From: Phycisphaerae bacterium
Lineage (GTDB): Bacteria; Planctomycetota; Phycisphaerae; Phycisphaerales; SM1A02
Direction: 5' to 3'
Length of the DNA stretch: 6,492 nucleotides
NCBI GenBank assembly: GCA_002690755.1
Contig: NZFT01000012.1
Coordinates: 68,293 to 74,784, forward strand
Shown piece by piece: positions 1 through 6,492 of the stretch (the stretch's first letter is position 1; each line of letters opens with the position of its first letter). A model generated the notes under the pieces. It was not told where the DNA came from and did not search any database. It saw only the letters and a program-made list of their open reading frames with translations. The position numbers and the translations under genes are program-made.

Positions 1-1553
1 GCGTACGTCTCGAGCAGCGACGCCCATCGGGATTCGTGGGCGAGACAGTCGGCAAGCGCCGCCTCGCACCGTCCCACGTCGAGTTCGAGTCGCCCGAGAT
101 ACAACCGCTGCCTGGCCCTCGTGTTGGCGAGGAAGATCCGCTGCATCGACTGGTTGGTCGTGCACCATCGCCGGTCGAGATCGGTCAGCCGGTCTTCGAG
201 CACGGCATGCGGACCCGTACCGGTTCCGTCATCTTCCAGCACCCCCTGATCGATCGCGATCACGGCTCGATGCGCCGCCTGCTCGTAGAGCAGGTGATCA
301 CCGAGGACGCCGTCGGGGAGATCGTCACGTCCCCGAAACCGTTTCGCGATCTCGAACCAGGCGGAAGCCTCCTCGGAACGCCCCGCGTGGAGGTTCTTGC
401 GACTCCGGATGTCCGCGGCCATGAGGGCGAGAATCGAATCGATGCCCTCGTCCTGGTTCGAGCCTTCGCCGATGCCGTCCCGTTCCCCGCCACCATCGCA
501 TCGCCGTGCCACTTCGACGTCGAATCGAGCCGGGAGGAACGCTGCCGTCGCCTCGTGGACCGCCTCCAGCGTGGTTCCCAGATTTCGGGCGACGTGTCGA
601 TCGTAGAGGCCCAGCGCCTGTCGCAGCACATCGACCCGCGGCGCCTGCGCGATCTCCTCCACCACGCGAATCGGAAGGGCGGCCGGATCCGCGGGCAACG
701 CCCGAAGCTCGATTCCCCGCCACACCCATGACCCTGGGGATGCTGGAGATCCTGGGGGGCCTCCGTGGCCGGACACCGGAAGAAGGTCGTTGATTCCGTC
801 GAACGCCTGTCCTTCGACGACCATGATGCGACGAAGCCCCCACCGGGACGCCGCGGCCAGTTTCGCCCCGAGCGTCGCGGCGGGTACCGGCCTGAATCGT
901 CCCGTGACCGGGTCGTAGCCGCCGGTCGCGGCGGTCGACGCCCGACACCGGCAACCGAAGAGTGCCAGCACGCAGGCGATCCCGGCCGCCAGGGCGTGAC
1001 TGTCACCGACGCCCTCGCGTGGAATCGCGATTTCGAATTCCGGTGCCGCCGCCTCGGGCGCCAGTACCCGGTGGATCTCGAGCAAGCGGTCGACCACGCG
1101 CTCGACCACCTGTTCACCCGCGTGGAGCGGTGCACCGGTCATCCGGACGGTCGCGCGTCCCGAAAAACGCGCCGCCGTCCGGGCCGCCACATGCCCGATC
1201 CGGCCGGGCGGATCCGTCCGGGTCGCGGCCAGAAGGAAAACCATGGCATCGACGAGGGGAAGCGAGCCGATCTCCGGCGCGAAATCCGGCTCGAACACCG
1301 GCGCAGATTCCAACCGCTCGGTGAATGTCCGGTCCAGGGCAATCCAACCCCGCTCCTCCGGACGTTCGCGGTGCCGCGCCCTGAAGGCCGTCGGTGACGG
1401 GCACTCGTAGACCCGTCGCCAACTGATTCCGGTGATCGCATCGGGGGATTCGATCACCGTCGTGGTCGTGGTCGCTTCGGGTTCGGCGGTGACCTGGCTT
1501 CGGCCGTCCAGTGCGGTTCGATCATCGTTTCGAGTGGAACCGTGGTCGTTCAT
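1..1553 (-). CDS. Lon-like (S16-type) peptidase domain protein with helical C-terminal region; 3' end outside window
   Basis: An open frame runs off the left edge; 517 residues are visible from the chosen start. Residues 1-50 look disordered and include a run of five Thr (28-32). Residues about 97-287 resemble the proteolytic domain of Lon. A helix-rich stretch and a beta strand (EFEIAIP, about 172-178) lead to GVGDSHALAAG, whose Ser185 sits where Lon has GPSAG. Then come ATGGYDPVTGRFRPV and GAKLAAASRWGLRRIMV, whose Lys231 matches the catalytic Lys. The Ser-Lys gap is 46 residues, against 43 in E. coli Lon. No Walker A or B motif is seen, so no AAA+ unfoldase is fused to the visible part. Residues about 302-517 are predicted helical and TPR-like (RSEEASAWFEIAKRF, RLELDVGRCEAALADC). 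The start at 1553 is preferred because GGGAAG (1564-1569) lies 10 bases upstream and the 33 codons before it, back to an ATG at 1652, show weak codon bias. Peptidase activity is inferred; an inactive Lon-like fold is possible. Confidence 0.6.
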   Translation of the reverse strand, partial: MNDHGSTRNDDRTALDGRSQVTAEPEATTTTTVIESPDAITGISWRRVYECPSPTAFRARHRERPEERGWIALDRTFTERLESAPVFEPDFAPEIGSLPLVDAMVFLLAATRTDPPGRIGHVAARTAARFSGRATVRMTGAPLHAGEQVVERVVDRLLEIHRVLAPEAAAPEFEIAIPREGVGDSHALAAGIACVLALFGCRCRASTAATGGYDPVTGRFRPVPAATLGAKLAAASRWGLRRIMVVEGQAFDGINDLLPVSGHGGPPGSPASPGSWVWRGIELRALPADPAALPIRVVEEIAQAPRVDVLRQALGLYDRHVARNLGTTLEAVHEATAAFLPARFDVEVARRCDGGGERDGIGEGSNQDEGIDSILALMAADIRSRKNLHAGRSEEASAWFEIAKRFRGRDDLPDGVLGDHLLYEQAAHRAVIAIDQGVLEDDGTGTGPHAVLEDRLTDLDRRWCTTNQSMQRIFLANTRARQRLYLGRLELDVGRCEAALADCLAHESRWASLLETY

Positions 1554-1658
1554 CTCGGGTGATCTTCCCAGAGGTGGAACCATCGACGGGCGCGGATCGC
1601 CGACGCCCCCGCGGAATTCACAGCCTAGCGAAAAGGGCGGTCGCGATGCCATGGTGCA
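1554..1658 (-). other. Short intergenic stretch between the 318-residue gene and the Lon-like gene
   Basis: This spacer follows the upstream stop codon. It stays open in the same frame as both neighbours and contains ATG codons at 1652 and 1583, so it could encode up to 33 extra N-terminal residues of the Lon-like protein. Codon use argues against that: 13 of 35 codons end in A or T, including the otherwise rare CTA, TGT, AGA and TCA. I see no convincing promoter or terminator; TAGGCT on the minus strand near 1626 is the only -10-like hexamer and it has no matching -35. Confidence 0.4.
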
Positions 1659-2615
1659 TCAGACGAGAAGCCGACCACCGTCGTCGGTTCGTACGGCGAT
1701 GTCGCCGTTGAGGATTCTCAGGATCGCTTCGAGCGGCATCCGATCGATCGCCGCGGTCCACAACCCGGGTTGATCGGCGACCTCCTCCAGCAGAAGGGTC
1801 CCGAGACGAACGTGACGAATCGCCGCGACCGCGGTCCCTTCGATTCGGACGAAGACCCCCCACCATTCGTCGAGGACCGCGCGAACCTCGAGCTCGAGTC
1901 CGCTGGGCGTCACCCCACGACCACCTCGGGCGTTGAAACGATCCAGCATCCGAGGCGAGGGCTTGCCACCATCGAAGTGGGCGAGTTCCGGGGCCGAATC
2001 GAAGACCGGGGCGAGTCGGGTCGCCGGTCTCGACGCCTTCGCCGCCACCAGAAAATCGAATTCGTGCAGGGGCGTGGCCACGATCGCGAGCCGTGCGGCC
2101 CGGGGAACCGGCCAGCCGATCCGTCGTTGCTCCACGAGCTCGAAGGCGAGATCATCCAGCGGAATCTCCTCGGCCGCGCCCCCCCAGAGCTGCAACCACG
2201 CCGTCGTGTCCTGCAGGAGACCGGTGAGTTCGCCCTCGACCATGAGCAGACACGACGCGTCTTCCGCATCGGCGATCGCCTCACCGAGCGGAATGCCCGA
2301 TGCTTCGTCGAGCACCGCGATGCTCGTCACCGCGAATTCAGCGATCGCGTCGGTCACCCGGATGCCGAGCTTCGTCGCGAGCCCCGGCCAGGACTGAAAC
2401 GGAACGGTATCGCCGCACGCCGCGAGCCGGGCCGCTCGGAGCAGCCAACCGACGAAGTCATGCGAATCCGGAGCGTCGGCCGACGACCCGACGGCGCGAT
2501 CGAACCACGCGGACTCCGCGTCGAGTTCCCGACGCAGCTCGGCGAGCATCGCCGCGGTCTCCGCGGGATCGTTGAAATCCGGGGTCGGGGAATCGGATGT
2601 CGGAGGATTGGTCAT
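1659..2615 (-). CDS. Hypothetical protein, 318 residues, no recognised family
   Basis: The codon use looks like real coding sequence, and the ATG start is well supported: AAGGA (2622-2626) lies 6 bases upstream. The start codon overlaps the stop of the preceding small gene as ATGA. The first 17 residues are rich in Pro, Ser, Thr and Asp and probably disordered. Residues about 18-40 look like an acidic helix. Residues 52-145 are mostly helical with many Ala and Leu. Residues 170-205 alternate strands and loops (ARLAIVATPLHEFDFLVAA). Residues 240-318 look beta-rich and contain the aromatic patch EWWGVFVRIEG. There is no signal peptide, no clear membrane span and no recognisable catalytic motif, so a soluble cytoplasmic protein is likely. 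Its job can only be guessed from its place between the small gene and the Lon-like gene; a partner or substrate-recruiting factor is possible but untested. Confidence 0.72.
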   Translation of the reverse strand: MTNPPTSDSPTPDFNDPAETAAMLAELRRELDAESAWFDRAVGSSADAPDSHDFVGWLLRAARLAACGDTVPFQSWPGLATKLGIRVTDAIAEFAVTSIAVLDEASGIPLGEAIADAEDASCLLMVEGELTGLLQDTTAWLQLWGGAAEEIPLDDLAFELVEQRRIGWPVPRAARLAIVATPLHEFDFLVAAKASRPATRLAPVFDSAPELAHFDGGKPSPRMLDRFNARGGRGVTPSGLELEVRAVLDEWWGVFVRIEGTAVAAIRHVRLGTLLLEEVADQPGLWTAAIDRMPLEAILRILNGDIAVRTDDGGRLLV

Positions 2616-2833
2616 GAATGGTCCTTCTTCGGCGACGACGAAGGCCGCGAGGTGAGTCGAACCCCGGCCGCATCGATGGGATCGCGGCTCGAGGGTGCAC
2701 GACGCCAGACGATTCGAATCGCCTGATCATCCGGTCGGGAACCGGGTCGGACGGACGCCGTTGAATCGAACGAACGGTCGCCGACCGCGGGGCGGTCGAT
2801 CGGGCCGGAACGATCTGGAAAATGGATGCTCAC
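2612..2833 (-). CDS. Putative small protein, 73 residues, GTG start
   Basis: This frame fills the 214-base gap between the 210-residue and 318-residue genes. Its GTG overlaps the upstream stop as GTGA, and its TGA overlaps the downstream ATG as ATGA, so it would be stitched to both neighbours by 4-base overlaps. GGAG (2842-2845) lies 8 bases before the GTG. The product would begin MSIHFPDRSG and end SSSPKKDHS. It is rich in Arg, Ser, Pro and Asp, with one more ordered-looking stretch (DDQAIRIVWRRAP, about 35-47), and is probably largely disordered. I recognise no family. The open frame also extends upstream inside the neighbouring gene, where it is a shadow. In GC-rich DNA an open frame of this length is weak evidence alone; the two overlaps and the ribosome binding site are the main support. 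The alternative is an untranslated spacer. Confidence 0.5.
   Translation of the reverse strand: MSIHFPDRSGPIDRPAVGDRSFDSTASVRPGSRPDDQAIRIVWRRAPSSRDPIDAAGVRLTSRPSSSPKKDHS
2622..2626 (-). promoter_or_regulatory. Ribosome binding site for the 318-residue gene
   Basis: AAGGA on the minus strand, 6 bases before the ATG at 2615. It lies inside the last codons of the small upstream gene (Lys-Lys-Asp), as expected for coupled translation, and it fixes the start of the 318-residue protein. Confidence 0.65.
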
Positions 2834-3462
2834 TTGGCAGACTCCGGACCCCAGTCCGCTTCGCCGTCGTGGATGGCGACGAGACGTTCCTGGTGGTGGC
2901 GATGTCGATCGAGCATCCGGGATCGGATGCCTCGGGTGAACCGTCCGACCGACGCCTTGACGTCGTGTCGGAAACCGCTCCAGAGGGTGTACGCGGGGGG
3001 TCCCCCGTCGCTGACTGGAAATCCGGCCACGATCCGTAATTTCGCTTCGGGCGACCACGCGACCACGAGCCGCCGGGACACCCGGTATCCAAGCATCGGC
3101 TTCGCGGTCACCCCTCGTGGCGGGGACGCGATCTCGAAGGTGACGATGTGGACGTGATGACGCTCCGCCCGAACCGCCGACCGCAATTGATCGGAAAGAA
3201 GTGACTCATAGGCGCGGGCGAGCCGCTCGAAACGAGGATCCCGACTTCCGTCACCGTCGTCATGGTCGGCTTGTCGGGCCCCGTCGAGCAGATCCTGTCC
3301 CAGAAGGTCCCACCACCGCTCCGATCGCGTCCCCAGTACGTGCTTTCGGACGTGGTCGTTCCGACTCCGTCGGGAGCCGAACCGGAGCGTGTCCTCGGGC
3401 TCCACCGCCGCTTCCGCGGCGAAGAGCGACTCGAGCCCGGCATGTGTCTCCGAGATCGTCAT
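2830..3462 (-). CDS. Hypothetical protein, 210 residues, translationally coupled
   Basis: The start chosen is the ATG that overlaps the stop of the upstream 336-residue gene as ATGA. The open frame continues further upstream, but only as a shadow inside that gene. The N-terminal half is charged and helical, with an acidic, His-containing linker around residues 61-74. The C-terminal half carries strands typical of an alpha/beta fold: HHVHIVTFEI (about 102-111), RRLVVAWSP (130-138) and LRIVAGFPV (142-150). It ends in a basic, His-rich helix (about 166-184, including MLDRHRHHQERL) that could bind nucleic acid or metal, though this is only a composition-based guess. There is no signal peptide or membrane span. 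I recognise no family. Its coupling to the sigma-like gene suggests the two proteins are made in fixed proportion and may interact, for example as a regulator pair. Confidence 0.7.
   Translation of the reverse strand: MTISETHAGLESLFAAEAAVEPEDTLRFGSRRSRNDHVRKHVLGTRSERWWDLLGQDLLDGARQADHDDGDGSRDPRFERLARAYESLLSDQLRSAVRAERHHVHIVTFEIASPPRGVTAKPMLGYRVSRRLVVAWSPEAKLRIVAGFPVSDGGPPAYTLWSGFRHDVKASVGRFTRGIRSRMLDRHRHHQERLVAIHDGEADWGPESAK
2842..2845 (-). promoter_or_regulatory. Possible ribosome binding site for the 73-residue small gene
   Basis: GGAG on the minus strand, 8 bases before the proposed GTG start at 2833. It lies within the last codons of the upstream gene. It supports the GTG as a start, but a 4-base match is common in this composition. 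Confidence 0.4.
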
Positions 3463-4469
3463 TCGTCGGACGCCTCGGACTCGACGAGATGCCTCGACAA
3501 CAGCCCGTCGACCAGCGGAAACAAGGTGGTCCGCGACGAGCGATAGTTGGAATTCCGCTTTTCCCCCGCGTTCAACGACGGGAGTCCGAGCAACTCGCGA
3601 ACTCGGCCGCTCGAGAGGGGTTCGAAGATCCACCGGACCTGCAGCTCGGTCCGCCTCCGATCGATCTCATCGAGTCTTTTCCGTTCCATCCCGGGATGCC
3701 GCACGACTTCGTCGTCGCAGGCGGCGAGCTCCCGCCGGACTTCTTCCCATCCCGCGCGGATCGCCATCTCCACCGCTTCGACACCACCGACGACCTCCCC
3801 TCTCAATCGCTCGAGCAGCGTCGTCCGTTCGCGGGTGTCCGAATCGAGCAGAAGCCAGGTGTGCAGGGCCGCGGTCATCTCGACGGCATTCGGTTCCTTG
3901 CCTCGGAGCTCCAGACGAAGGACCGGTTCGTGGTCGAGCAGTCGGTGCAGCAGATCGAATTCGGTCGTCGTCGATTCGCCTTCGGTTCGATCCTCGATGG
4001 TCCCACCCCATCCTCCTTCGGGGCCCGAATCGAAGGAACCGGGCCCGCGAACGCCTTCCGGAAGCCCGACCATGCCACCGCGTCCCGCGCTTCGAACGAA
4101 GGACACCGCCCGTTTGCGGACGAAGGATCGGGCCGCGATCCGTTGCAGCATCTCGTCCCGTTCGAGTTCGAGAAACTCCGACTTCCGATACAGCCCGCCG
4201 ATCCGTCGTCGATCCGTGGCCGCCGCGAGTTCCGCCACGAAGTCCTCCGCCGCGGCGACATCATCGGCGAAGAGATCCCGGAATTTGGAGCGGACCCGAT
4301 GACTCCCCGGATCGGCCCGACGACCGGAGAGCACGATGCTCCAGATCCGCGCCTCGACCGCGACCCAGAAAGCGCCCGCGATCGACGGATCCTCGGTTCC
4401 CGCGACGATCGCCTCGACGATTCGCCGCCACGCTTCCGCTTCGGGACTTGATCCGGTCTGTTCTTCCAA
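3459..4469 (-). CDS. Sigma-70-like / helix-turn-helix protein (tentative), 336 residues, TTG start
   Basis: First gene of the five-gene cassette. The frame stays open upstream to 4874, but that part is Ser/Arg/Gly-rich shadow sequence that crosses the end of the neighbouring hydrolase gene. The TTG at 4469 is chosen because AAGGAG (4475-4480) lies 5 bases before it and good codon bias begins there. Faint sigma-like signals: an acidic helix DDVAAAEDFVAEL (69-81), like the DAEDLVQE part of region 2.2; EMLQRIAARSFVRKRAVSF (106-124), like the RIARN segment of regions 2.3-2.4; and a C-terminal helix-turn-helix-like stretch LSSGRVRELLGLPSLNAGEK (285-304), followed by a basic helix, like region 4. 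The two are separated by about 160 residues with a Gly-rich linker (131-156) and a long charged helical part, far more than in an ordinary ECF sigma factor. The gene is solid; the sigma reading is weak. It may be a diverged non-sigma regulator. Confidence 0.7.
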   Translation of the reverse strand: MEEQTGSSPEAEAWRRIVEAIVAGTEDPSIAGAFWVAVEARIWSIVLSGRRADPGSHRVRSKFRDLFADDVAAAEDFVAELAAATDRRRIGGLYRKSEFLELERDEMLQRIAARSFVRKRAVSFVRSAGRGGMVGLPEGVRGPGSFDSGPEGGWGGTIEDRTEGESTTTEFDLLHRLLDHEPVLRLELRGKEPNAVEMTAALHTWLLLDSDTRERTTLLERLRGEVVGGVEAVEMAIRAGWEEVRRELAACDDEVVRHPGMERKRLDEIDRRRTELQVRWIFEPLSSGRVRELLGLPSLNAGEKRNSNYRSSRTTLFPLVDGLLSRHLVESEASDE

Positions 4470-4474
4470 CGTGG

Positions 4475-4480
4475 CTCCTT
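4475..4480 (-). promoter_or_regulatory. Ribosome binding site that sets a TTG start
   Basis: AAGGAG on the minus strand, 5 bases before the TTG at 4469. It is the strongest Shine-Dalgarno match in the window. It decides the start of the sigma-like gene: no ATG lies nearby in frame, and the upstream GTG at 4874 would place 135 unlikely residues across the neighbouring gene. Confidence 0.7.
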
Positions 4481-4592
4481 GTCGCCGTCGGGATTCCGTT
4501 CTGCACGATCCGTCCGTGACATCATCGCCGAAATTGGGGGGCCCCACCCGCCGGAACGGCACACCGCGAAATCGATCCCCTCGGGCGGCGAG

Positions 4593-4609
4593 GACCGGGC
4601 CTCCCGGCC
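4593..4609 (-). terminator. Weak GC-rich hairpin downstream of the hydrolase gene
   Basis: On the minus strand GGCCGGG pairs with CCCGGTC around a 3-base loop: seven pairs, one of them G-U. It begins 41 bases after the hydrolase stop codon. No run of T follows, so it is not a classical intrinsic terminator. It could slow polymerase, assist a factor-dependent stop, or be chance in such GC-rich sequence. Confidence 0.25.
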
Positions 4610-4650
4610 GCCCGTTCCAATCCGGCGACCGCCGATCGCCGCCAGCGGCC

Positions 4651-5490
4651 TCATTCCAGCCGATAGAACCGACGGGCGTTCCCCTCGAACACCGCCTCCC
4701 GAACGGCCCCGGAACGATCGGCGAGCAGCGAACGGGTCGCCGACACCCATCGTTCGAGCGATCCGCCGAGCTCGCAGACCGGCCAGTTACCGCCCCAGAC
4801 GAGCCGATCGGCACCGAACCGTTCCAACGCGAGTTCGACGAAGGGCCGGAACGTCTCGACGGTCCAGTCACCACCCGCAGAACATTCGATGAGGCCGGAC
4901 AGCTTCGCGACGACGTTGGGCCGATCCGCGATGCCCCGCAACCCCTCCGTCCAGTCCGTGGTCATCCCGGCGGCGATCTCCGGGCGACCGAGATGATCGA
5001 GCACGAACTCGGTTTCCGGGCACGCGTCGACCAGCCGGATCGCGGCCTGGAGCTGGTCCGGGCGCACGCAGAGTTCGAAGAGCAGGCCGCGGTCGCCGAG
5101 GCGGCGCAGATCGTCGACGAGCGGTGTGGTGAGAAACGCGTCGGGTCGGCCGTCGAGACCGTGAAACACCCGTCGGAGCCCGACCACGCGGGGAAACCGG
5201 ACCACGCGGTCCAGCCAGGCGTCGAAGCCGGGATGACCGGGCCGGCCGCCGACCACCGACGCCCGCACCAGGGACCGCGTCCCGAGGACGGCGACCGCCT
5301 CATCGAGTTCTCGTTCGAGGCACCCGTCGTCCACGTCGCTCTCGACCTGCACGGCGCCCACGATGCCCGTCTTCGCCGCGATCACGCGATAGTCCTCGAG
5401 GCTCATCGTCCGATCCAGCGCCGGCACCCCGGCGAGCCAGGCCCTCGGAATCGTGGCCGGGTCCCAGAGATGAAGATGCGTGTCGATCAT
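4651..5490 (-). CDS. Amidohydrolase family 2 (COG3618) metal-dependent hydrolase, sugar-lactonase-like
   Basis: A complete 279-residue protein, the usual length for COG3618 TIM-barrel hydrolases. Known members open L-rhamnono-1,4-lactone, L-fucono-1,5-lactone or related lactones such as 4-sulfomuconolactone. Barrel motifs appear in order: MIDTHLHLWDP at the N-terminus (His5, His7); VQVES at the end of strand 2 (48-52); GLRRVFHG (104-111); LDHLGRPEI (164-172, with Asp165-His166); AKLSGL (195-200); GGNWPVCEL (233-241); and the terminal NARRFYRL (271-278). In many relatives the GGNWP motif reads GSDWP, so Asn235 replaces the usual Asp. No signal peptide is present, so it should be cytoplasmic. 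GAGG (5496-5499) lies 5 bases before the ATG. The gene starts 37 bases after the glgP stop codon, so the two are probably co-transcribed. The family is clear; the substrate is not. Confidence 0.85.
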   Translation of the reverse strand: MIDTHLHLWDPATIPRAWLAGVPALDRTMSLEDYRVIAAKTGIVGAVQVESDVDDGCLERELDEAVAVLGTRSLVRASVVGGRPGHPGFDAWLDRVVRFPRVVGLRRVFHGLDGRPDAFLTTPLVDDLRRLGDRGLLFELCVRPDQLQAAIRLVDACPETEFVLDHLGRPEIAAGMTTDWTEGLRGIADRPNVVAKLSGLIECSAGGDWTVETFRPFVELALERFGADRLVWGGNWPVCELGGSLERWVSATRSLLADRSGAVREAVFEGNARRFYRLE

Positions 5491-5495
5491 CGCGG

Positions 5496-5499
5496 CCTC
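5496..5499 (-). promoter_or_regulatory. Ribosome binding site of the hydrolase gene
   Basis: GAGG on the minus strand, 5 bases before the ATG at 5490. It supports that start, which also puts the family's HxH motif at the expected distance from the N-terminus. Confidence 0.45.
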
Positions 5500-5526
5500 G
5501 TCAGGCTTGAAGTCCGACCCCCGTCA

Positions 5527-6492
<966 letters not shown>

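Larger units (their letters stand above)
4470..4650 (-). other. 181-base intergenic region; likely promoter region of the five-gene cassette
   Basis: This is the largest gap without a gene in the window. It separates the carbohydrate genes from the orphan cassette, so it should hold any promoter for the cassette. I cannot pick out a convincing -35/-10 pair on the minus strand. It contains the strong ribosome binding site for the TTG start, a short GC-rich hairpin at 4593-4609, and a compact inverted repeat (TGGGG-GG-CCCCA, 4535-4546) about 65 bases before the start codon. The repeat could be an operator half-site pair or simply a product of GC-rich composition. Confidence 0.4.

Noticed and set aside
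36..731. Plus-strand open frame of 231 residues at the left edge
   Set aside because: It lies opposite the Lon-like gene, whose frame carries recognisable peptidase motifs. The plus-strand product resembles no family.
260..1135. Minus-strand open frame of 291 residues in a different frame within the Lon-like gene
   Set aside because: Extremely Arg/Ser/Thr-rich with no motif; it is a frame-shifted shadow of the real coding frame that runs off the left edge.
2710..2721. Perfect 12-base palindrome CGATTCGAATCG
   Set aside because: One or two 12-base palindromes are expected by chance in a window this size. It lies inside the proposed small gene, with no second copy or promoter context.
1770..2726. 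Plus-strand open frame of 318 residues, nearly the same span as the minus-strand 318-residue gene
   Set aside because: The minus frame has a good ribosome binding site, coupled start and a balanced composition; the plus product is Arg/Gly/Pro-rich with no motif. The equal length is a coincidence.
3201..4451. Plus-strand open frame of 416 residues opposite the sigma-like gene
   Set aside because: Arg/Pro/Ser-rich product with no recognisable motif, lying opposite genes that have ribosome binding sites and coupled junctions. Long antisense frames are expected from the GC-rich third positions here.
4470..4874. N-terminal extension of the sigma-like gene up to GTG 4874
   Set aside because: The extension is Ser/Arg/Gly-rich and overlaps the confidently identified hydrolase gene. 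A strong ribosome binding site marks TTG 4469 as the start.

Overview
GC-rich bacterial DNA with dense, one-directional coding: every gene I can support lies on the minus strand, so transcription runs from right to left. No RNA genes, CRISPR arrays, insertion sequences or phage genes are visible. A strong GC preference at third codon positions makes long spurious open frames on the other strand. The style (sigma-like protein with long extra segments, many orphan proteins, glycogen phosphorylase beside a COG3618-type hydrolase) would fit a planctomycete such as a Phycisphaerae member. That is an impression; no taxonomic marker is present.

Right third (about 4651-6492): carbohydrate metabolism. 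The C-terminal 321 residues of glycogen phosphorylase (glgP, cut at its 5' end by the window edge) are followed after 37 bases by a complete COG3618-type metal-dependent hydrolase resembling sugar-lactone hydrolases. Both can be named from their motifs.

Middle and left (1-4469): a tight cassette of five genes, most with no family I can name. In transcription order: a 336-residue protein with a TTG start and faint sigma-70-like regions (3459-4469); a 210-residue orphan (2830-3462); a 73-residue GTG-start small protein (2612-2833); a 318-residue orphan (1659-2615); and a protein of at least 517 residues that leaves the window (1-1553). The first four are chained by three consecutive 4-base stop/start overlaps (ATGA, GTGA, ATGA), which points to translational coupling.

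The last gene holds what I read as a Lon-type (S16) peptidase domain with a Ser/Lys pair in the right places but no AAA+ module, followed by a helical, TPR-like region. If both readings hold, the cassette would join a transcription-regulator-like protein, two or three orphan proteins and a stand-alone Lon-like protease. This is the part of the window most likely to be undescribed. Its function cannot be read from the sequence.
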